Positions 23,957-28,184 of a stretch of 28,184 nucleotides of DNA are shown piece after piece; the first letter of the stretch is position 1; every line of letters begins with the position of its first letter. Location: NCBI GenBank assembly GCA_946533175.1, contig CAMNBS010000004.1:1-28184 (forward strand), given 5' to 3'. The position numbers and the translations under genes were made by a program. This DNA comes from an uncultured Clostridia bacterium. GTDB taxonomy: Bacteria > Bacillota_I > Bacilli_A > RF39 > UBA660. The notes under the pieces are model-generated. The model did not search any database. It was not told the origin of the DNA and saw only the letters and a program-made list of their open reading frames with translations.

Positions 23957-24541
23957 TTAAACTTGCTCACAGATAGAAATAATATAATTATTAACGGTCT
24001 TGATGATATAGACTTTTACTTTAAAATCACTACAAGAAATATAATTCTTATTAATAGTAAATTCGATGTTTAACATATTATTTAAATTTTTACCCAGCAT
24101 TTTAAAATAAGCTTCTTTTAAAGTATATATTGTAAAAAATCTATTAAATAATTGTTTTTTAGATTTTAATATATACTTTTTTTCATTAGGAGTAGCAAAT
24201 TGATTCATTATTTGGATATCAACATCTCTTATTTTTTCGATATCTATACCTATTTTGTTTTTAGAGAAGGCACAAACGACGTAGTCGTGTGAATGACTAA
24301 TGCTATAATATAAAGGATTATTTTGTATATAAGGTTTACCATAAGAATTTTTTTTGATTTTTATTCTGTTATAATCAATGTTATGTTTTTTTAATCCCTG
24401 AATAAGAAGTAATTCACCTTGTAAACATCTTTTTTTATCATCTATTTTTAATATTTTTTTTATTTTTTTTCTTTTATACATTTTAATTTTAATTATTTGT
24501 TCTAAATTGGTATTATTTATTTTTTTTATTAAGTATTCCAT
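23957..24541 (-). CDS. 4'-phosphopantetheinyl transferase, Sfp type
   Basis: A 194-residue enzyme that moves 4'-phosphopantetheine from CoA to the Ser of carrier proteins. YSISHSHDYVVCAF, GIDIEKIR (98-105, with D100 and E102 for magnesium) and the TLKEAYFKMLGK block (140-151, carrying the catalytic Lys142-Glu143) define the Sfp/AcpT superfamily. The CoA-contacting GKPY is at 69-72. Length is nearer to short Sfp-like enzymes than to AcpS (about 120). The family N-terminus aligns with ATG 24541, which has no ribosome binding site, and the promoter predicts transcription from that base. The gene is divergent from vanW-dltA-dltC, whose carrier protein is its obvious local client. Confidence 0.92.
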   Translation of the reverse strand: MEYLIKKINNTNLEQIIKIKMYKRKKIKKILKIDDKKRCLQGELLLIQGLKKHNIDYNRIKIKKNSYGKPYIQNNPLYYSISHSHDYVVCAFSKNKIGIDIEKIRDVDIQIMNQFATPNEKKYILKSKKQLFNRFFTIYTLKEAYFKMLGKNLNNMLNIEFTINKNYISCSDFKVKVYIIKTVNNYIISICEQV

Positions 24542-24547
24542 GATTTT

Positions 24548-24576
24548 ATTATATAATAGCAATAGAAAAATGACAA
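24548..24576 (-). promoter_or_regulatory. Promoter giving a leaderless phosphopantetheinyl transferase mRNA
   Basis: On the minus strand, TTGTCA (24576-24571), 17-bp spacer and perfect TATAAT (24553-24548). Seven bases past the -10 lies the ATG itself at 24541, so the predicted transcript has little or no 5' leader. Confidence 0.7.
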
Positions 24577-24586
24577 TAATATGATG

Positions 24587-24615
24587 TTTACATTTATTTT
24601 TAATTGTGTTAATAT
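24587..24615 (+). promoter_or_regulatory. Promoter of the vanW-dltA-dltC operon
   Basis: TTTACA (24587-24592), a 17-bp spacer and TAATAT (24610-24615), with start near 24622. It is back to back with the minus-strand promoter, 10 bp between the -35 boxes. Confidence 0.7.
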
Positions 24616-24637
24616 GAAACTAGATAGAGGTAATCAA

Positions 24638-25465
24638 ATGAAACGGAAATTATTTTGTGAAATCAATCCCACTTGTTATAAAATATCTGCTAAAAAAGAA
24701 ATAGTGAAAAGAAATTTAAAGGATATATTAAGTTTTATTCCATTTGCTAAAACTAAATCCAAGGAAGAGTTACCATATATTATTAAAAGTCATACCTCAA
24801 TAATGCTTCGTAAACTTAATGGTGTTGATATGCAATTACAAGAGAATAAAATGACTAATATTCGTCTAGCTTGTGATAAAATTAATGGTATTATTATTCA
24901 ACCAGGAGAAGTTTTTTCATTTTGGAAAACTCTAGGAAATGCAACTCGTAAAAATGGTTATAAAGAAGGATTGACTATTTCTAACGGTAATTTTTCTAAA
25001 GGCTATGGTGGAGGTTTATGCCAAATGGCTAATATGATTCATTATCTTGTTTTAAATAGTCCATTAGAAGTGGTAGAATTACATCATCATAGTGATGCTT
25101 TATTTCCTGATGATCGAAGAAAAGTCCCTTTTGGAACAGGAACATCAATTTTTTATAATAATGTTGATTATCGTTTTAGAAATAATACCAATCATAATGT
25201 TCAAATATTAGTTTGGGTAGAAGACACAGTTTTGTGTGGTGAATTAAGAAGTGAAATAGAATATCCTTATCGTTATAAATTAGTTGAAGAAAATCATCAT
25301 TTTAAAAAAGAAGATAATGATTATTATCGAATATCACAAGTATATAAAATAACGATTGATAAAGAAACTAACAAAGAAATAAAAAAAGAATTAATTTTGG
25401 ATAATCATTCTAAAGTAATGTATGATCATAGTTTAATACCAGAGGATGAAATTAGAAATGATTGA
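24638..25465 (+). CDS. VanW family protein
   Basis: A 275-residue protein without signal peptide or membrane helix, so probably cytoplasmic. The VanW domain is clear: DMQLQENKMTNIRLA, INGIIIQPGEVFSFWKTLG, YKEGLTISNG, the glycine-rich GGGLCQMAN (124-132), HHHSDALFPDDRRKVPFGTGTS and VDYRFRNNTNH. The protein closely follows the pattern of VanW from the enterococcal vanB cluster, whose biochemical function is unknown; no VanH, VanB or VanX is present, so I do not infer glycopeptide resistance. ATG 24638 follows AGAGGTAA. An upstream ATG at 24581 precedes the predicted transcription start. The last codons overlap dltA. Confidence 0.9.
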   Translation: MKRKLFCEINPTCYKISAKKEIVKRNLKDILSFIPFAKTKSKEELPYIIKSHTSIMLRKLNGVDMQLQENKMTNIRLACDKINGIIIQPGEVFSFWKTLGNATRKNGYKEGLTISNGNFSKGYGGGLCQMANMIHYLVLNSPLEVVELHHHSDALFPDDRRKVPFGTGTSIFYNNVDYRFRNNTNHNVQILVWVEDTVLCGELRSEIEYPYRYKLVEENHHFKKEDNDYYRISQVYKITIDKETNKEIKKELILDNHSKVMYDHSLIPEDEIRND

Positions 25466-26873
25466 TTTATTAGAAAAACTGAAAATAGTTATTTTAGAAA
25501 ATAGTGATAAAGTTTTTTTTGATAATCAAAACGAGTCTATTACTTATGGTAAATTGTTTGCTAAAGCTTTAAAATATAGTAAATTATTACAAAAACAGGG
25601 AAGTAGTCCAATTATTGTTTATGGACATAAAAGTGTAAATATGGTTATATCTATTATAGCCTGTTTATTAGCTAGGAGAACATATGTTCCAATTGATACA
25701 TATATGCCCAAAAAAAGAATCAGTAAAATAATATCTTTATCAAAAGCTGACTTATTAATTGCTAACGAAAAAATAATGATAAATAATATTGATATATGTA
25801 CCTTAGAAGAATTAGATCGATATCAAGAATTACAAGTAAAAGACAATAATAACAATATTGCTTATATAATTTTTACATCTGGAAGTACAGGTAATCCTAA
25901 AGGAGTACCTATTTCTTATGATAATTTAAAGAATTTTATTCATTGGATTAGTAATATTCAACCTCTTTGTGAGTATAAAAATAATATTGTTTTTAATCAA
26001 GCTAGTTTTAGTTTTGATTTATCTGTAGCAGATTTTTATTATAGTTTATATAATGGCCACACTTTAGAAACAATCAATAAAACAGATAATAATTATTTAG
26101 AAATATATGAAATTTTAGTAAAGAAAAAGATTAATACTATGATTATTACACCAACATTTATGAAATTATGTTTAATAAATAATGATTTTAATTATATGAA
26201 TTATCGTGATTTGAAATGTATTTATTTTTGTGGTGAAATGTTAGAAGTTCAACTTGCCAAAGAATTATTTAAAAGATTTCCTACTTTAAAAATAATTAAT
26301 GCATATGGTCCAACGGAAGCTACATCGGCAGTATCTAGTATTTTGATAACTAAGGATATGTTGGATAAAGAAATACTTCCAGTAGGTGAAGTAGATAAAT
26401 GGGCTACAAAGATAGAAATTATAAATAATGAAATAGTATTAAAAGGACCGAGTGTTTTTTCAGGATATCTTGATAATATAAAGGGTGGATATTATCGTGA
26501 AGGTAATATTAATTGCTATCACACAGGAGATATTGGATTTATTAAAGATAATTTATTATATTGTAAAGGAAGAATGGATAATCAGATAAAATATAAAGGT
26601 TATCGTATTGAATTAAATGACATAGAAAATAATATAAAGAGCATTAAAGGCGTCATCGATGTTATTGTTATTCCTAAAAAAAATGAACATAATATTATTC
26701 GTTTTTTAAAAGCTTTTATCATTAAAAATGAATCTATTAATTTAAATGACTTAAAATGCGAAATAGAAAATATTCTTCCTAAATATATGATTCCTAAAAA
26801 TATTCAAATAGTTGATAGATTTCCTGTAACTAAAAATGGAAAAATTGATAGAGAGAAGTTGAGTGAATTATGA
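25458..26873 (+). CDS. dltA: D-alanine--D-alanyl carrier protein ligase (DltA-like)
   Basis: A 471-residue adenylating enzyme. FTSGSTGNPKGVPIS (139-153) is the P-loop, NQASFSFDLSVADFYYSL (180-197) is the DltA-typical block, IYFCGE (255-260) has the Cys (C258) that in DltA lines the D-alanine pocket, AYGPTEAT (282-289), YHTGDIG (354-360) and PVTKNGKIDREKL with catalytic K462. Length is a little under Bacillus DltA (about 503). It should charge the downstream carrier protein with D-alanine from ATP; D-alanine specificity is inferred from C258. ATG 25458 overlaps the vanW stop, with AGAGG upstream; an earlier ATG at 25446 touches that site. dltB and dltD are missing. Confidence 0.88.
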   Translation: MIDLLEKLKIVILENSDKVFFDNQNESITYGKLFAKALKYSKLLQKQGSSPIIVYGHKSVNMVISIIACLLARRTYVPIDTYMPKKRISKIISLSKADLLIANEKIMINNIDICTLEELDRYQELQVKDNNNNIAYIIFTSGSTGNPKGVPISYDNLKNFIHWISNIQPLCEYKNNIVFNQASFSFDLSVADFYYSLYNGHTLETINKTDNNYLEIYEILVKKKINTMIITPTFMKLCLINNDFNYMNYRDLKCIYFCGEMLEVQLAKELFKRFPTLKIINAYGPTEATSAVSSILITKDMLDKEILPVGEVDKWATKIEIINNEIVLKGPSVFSGYLDNIKGGYYREGNINCYHTGDIGFIKDNLLYCKGRMDNQIKYKGYRIELNDIENNIKSIKGVIDVIVIPKKNEHNIIRFLKAFIIKNESINLNDLKCEIENILPKYMIPKNIQIVDRFPVTKNGKIDREKLSEL

Positions 26874-27115
26874 TTGATACAAAGATAAATATTTATGATT
26901 TATTATATGAAATATGTGAAGATAAAAATGTTTATAATCCTGATTTTGATTTAATAGAAAGTGAATTATTAGATTCTTTTGCTTTTATAGAATTATTTTC
27001 TAAATTAGAAGATTATGGAATTATTCTTCAACCAACCAGAATAGATAGAGAATTACTTAGAACACCTCGATCAATTGAAAAATTAATTAGTGAATATAAA
27101 AAAGGTTCAAATTAA
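26870..27115 (+). CDS. dltC: D-alanyl carrier protein (DltC-like)
   Basis: An 81-residue acyl-carrier-like protein. The attachment site reads FDLIESELLDSFAFIELF, with Ser36 as the phosphopantetheine anchor; LLDSFA followed by LEDYGIILQPTRIDRELLRTP is specific to DltC rather than fatty-acid ACP. It overlaps dltA by 4 bases (ATGA), so production is coupled to its ligase. A phosphopantetheinyl transferase gene lies 2.3 kb away in the divergent direction. In the canonical operon dltB separates A and C, and dltD follows; here neither is found. The final residues are basic (KKGSN). Confidence 0.9.
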   Translation: MIDTKINIYDLLYEICEDKNVYNPDFDLIESELLDSFAFIELFSKLEDYGIILQPTRIDRELLRTPRSIEKLISEYKKGSN

Positions 27116-27159
27116 GAATATCTTTTTTGACACTAAACAAATATAGAGGAGTTGAAAAA

Positions 27160-28092
27160 ATGTATAATGAAACAATAAAGGCTGAAAACAAAATAATTAG
27201 TTGTAATGCTCTTATGGAAATTTTTCAAGCTATGAATGAAACATTAAAAAAATATCAACAAATATCTGAAAAAGAAAAAATGGCGAATGCAGTGTTGGAT
27301 TACTCTAATCAACACTATACATTTAAAGATGAAGGTAGTAGACTTAGAATAGTCGTTGATTTTCATGATAATACCTGTGTCACTTTTGATAATTATGAAA
27401 ATTTTATAAGTGTTTTTTACAATCGAGCTAACGAAGTAAAATCAATGGACATTGACTATAAGTTAAGTTATTCGGTAATTAATCCTGAACCTAATAGAAG
27501 TACAGATTATTATTCTCAAGCAATTAATATGCATATTAATGAGAAAAAAATCGATATACAAGTAAATTTACGAAGTGATGATCATAAACTTGATGATATC
27601 TATAATTTAATAAAGGAAAAAATATTAAAAGCACCTGAACGATATACAAGATTAATTAAAAAACGAAATGCAATAAAAAACAAAATAATTTTTGGATTCG
27701 GATTTATACCAGCAATTATTGTAGCCATCATGCTATGTTTTATTCCAGTAGTTTTAGAAGTATATAAGACAACATATATTTTGTTTGCACTAGCTTCTTG
27801 TGGATTAGCTTATTTATTTGGTAGTGTTGTAATGTCTGGAAAACTTGATAATTTATATAGTTCTATTGTTCCAGAACAAGTTTATGAAAAATATGATTAT
27901 GAAAATAATCGAAGTATATATACTGACAATGTTGATGATTATATAAGTAAAAGTGAAGTATTAATAGGAAAAAACTTCTATAATATGCAAAGAAGGAATG
28001 AAATAAAAAAACTTGAAAAGAAATATAAAAAGTTTCTTCCATATGAATTAATAGTAATTATAGTTATTTCTCTCATTATTATTGTAATATAA
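27160..28092 (+). CDS. Multi-pass membrane protein of unknown function
   Basis: A 310-residue protein I do not recognise. Residues 1-175 are hydrophilic: helical at first (LMEIFQAMNETLKKYQQISEKEKM), then apparently alternating beta strands with acidic runs (SRLRIVVDFHDNTCVTFDNYENF). A hydrophobic region follows with segments near 181-202 (IIFGFGFIPAIIVAIMLCFIP) and 209-231 (YILFALASCGLAYLFGSVV). A polar loop and a last helix (YELIVIIVISLIIIVI) close the C-terminus, giving three membrane helices. ATG 27160 follows AGAGGAG. It lies 44 bp after dltC, possibly in the same operon, though TTGACA at 27127 could be the start of a promoter. There is no MBOAT (DltB) or DltD motif. Confidence 0.75.
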   Translation: MYNETIKAENKIISCNALMEIFQAMNETLKKYQQISEKEKMANAVLDYSNQHYTFKDEGSRLRIVVDFHDNTCVTFDNYENFISVFYNRANEVKSMDIDYKLSYSVINPEPNRSTDYYSQAINMHINEKKIDIQVNLRSDDHKLDDIYNLIKEKILKAPERYTRLIKKRNAIKNKIIFGFGFIPAIIVAIMLCFIPVVLEVYKTTYILFALASCGLAYLFGSVVMSGKLDNLYSSIVPEQVYEKYDYENNRSIYTDNVDDYISKSEVLIGKNFYNMQRRNEIKKLEKKYKKFLPYELIVIIVISLIIIVI

Positions 28093-28095
28093 TAA

Positions 28096-28122
28096 AAAAA
28101 CTCGAAATATATTCGAGTTTTA
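28096..28122. terminator. Bidirectional terminator between the membrane protein gene and tRNA-Trp
   Basis: CTCGAA (28101-28106) pairs with TTCGAG (28112-28117) around a 5-base loop; flanking A and T runs lengthen it to nine pairs. The T tract is longer in the minus direction, suiting the tRNA transcript. Confidence 0.8.
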
Positions 28123-28130
28123 ATACTATA

Positions 28131-28184
28131 TGGCAGGAGATGAGAGAATCGAACTCCCAACAGTGGTTTTGGAGACCATTATTA
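28131..28184 (-). tRNA. tRNA-Trp (CCA), 3' part, cut by the window edge
   Basis: Read on the minus strand, the sequence gives an anticodon arm TGGT-CTCCAAA-ACCA, closed by an extra T-G pair, with anticodon CCA at 28172-28170. It continues to a T arm with loop TTCGATT (stem GGGAG/CTCTC) and an acceptor strand ending in encoded GCCA. The D arm and 5' acceptor strand lie beyond the window. Anticodon CCA reads only UGG, consistent with UGA as a stop. Confidence 0.93.

Noticed and set aside
24581..24637. Upstream in-frame starts for the vanW-like gene
   Set aside because: They precede or overlap the predicted promoter, and the conserved N-terminus is behind the AGAGGTAA site at 24638.
24638..25465. 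Glycopeptide resistance cluster suggested by VanW
   Set aside because: No VanH, VanB-type ligase, VanX, VanY or two-component regulator lies nearby, so VanW alone does not support resistance.
288..26873. UGA read as tryptophan (Mycoplasma code)
   Set aside because: Tryptophans are TGG, genes end in TGA where tested (vanW-like, dltA), and the tRNA-Trp has anticodon CCA.
27978..28160. A minus-strand frame over the membrane protein's end and the terminator
   Set aside because: It runs antisense through a gene, a terminator and the tRNA, so it is a shadow frame.
1..28184. CRISPR array, transposon or prophage signals
   Set aside because: I found no regularly spaced repeats, transposase, integrase or phage-like genes; the region is housekeeping and accessory chromosome.

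Overview
This is a very AT-rich stretch of a low-GC Bacillota-type chromosome. Firmicute hallmarks include a T-box leader on ileS, an L21 leader, the rplU-prp-rpmA operon with an N-terminally extended L27, and GGAGG ribosome binding sites. The code is the standard one: tryptophans are TGG, several genes end in TGA, and the tRNA at the right edge has a CCA anticodon. That excludes a Mycoplasma-type code. The compact gene packing, short intergenic gaps and many overlapping starts and stops suggest a host-associated lineage near the Erysipelotrichia/Mollicutes branch of Bacilli. That placement is inference. I see no phage, transposon, IS element or CRISPR array.

Layout. 1-3414: T-box-controlled ileS of the eukaryotic-like type 2. 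3420-4856: a small protein-kinase-fold protein with tRNA-modifying tcdA. 4867-5887: promoter, L21 leader, rplU, the protease prp and rpmA, whose product Prp matures. 5937-9350: mutS and an MscS-type channel. 9494-10837: an unknown gene and tspO. 10834-13402 (minus): an overlapping pair, an E2-like acyltransferase that has lost its catalytic histidine followed by an acyl-adenylating ligase. 13470-15703: a degenerate metallophosphoesterase-like protein coupled to a Y-family DNA polymerase. 15767-18010: a 747-residue ATPase with a degenerate AAA module fused to a ClpX-like module that keeps the GYVG pore loop and an IGF tripeptide. 18042-20665 (minus): purA-purB, overlapping as TAATG. 20711-21360: rubrerythrin behind an inverted repeat. 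21367-22611 (minus): an unknown membrane-anchored protein. 22681-23937: tag and gpmA. 23957-28092: a cell-envelope or carrier-protein locus, with a leaderless Sfp-type phosphopantetheinyl transferase divergent from vanW-like, dltA, dltC and a membrane protein. 28131-28184 (minus): the 3' part of tRNA-Trp.

The most unusual parts are the vanW-dltA-dltC cluster without dltB or dltD, paired with its own phosphopantetheinyl transferase; the fused ClpX-like ATPase; and the acyltransferase/acyl-ligase pair. Several terminator stems overlap stop codons, and several promoters rely on an extended -10 (TGnTATAAT) with a poor -35. No gene-free stretch exceeds 300 bases. The longest is the ileS leader at 1-287; the next is 9351-9558, which holds an inverted repeat, a terminator and a promoter.
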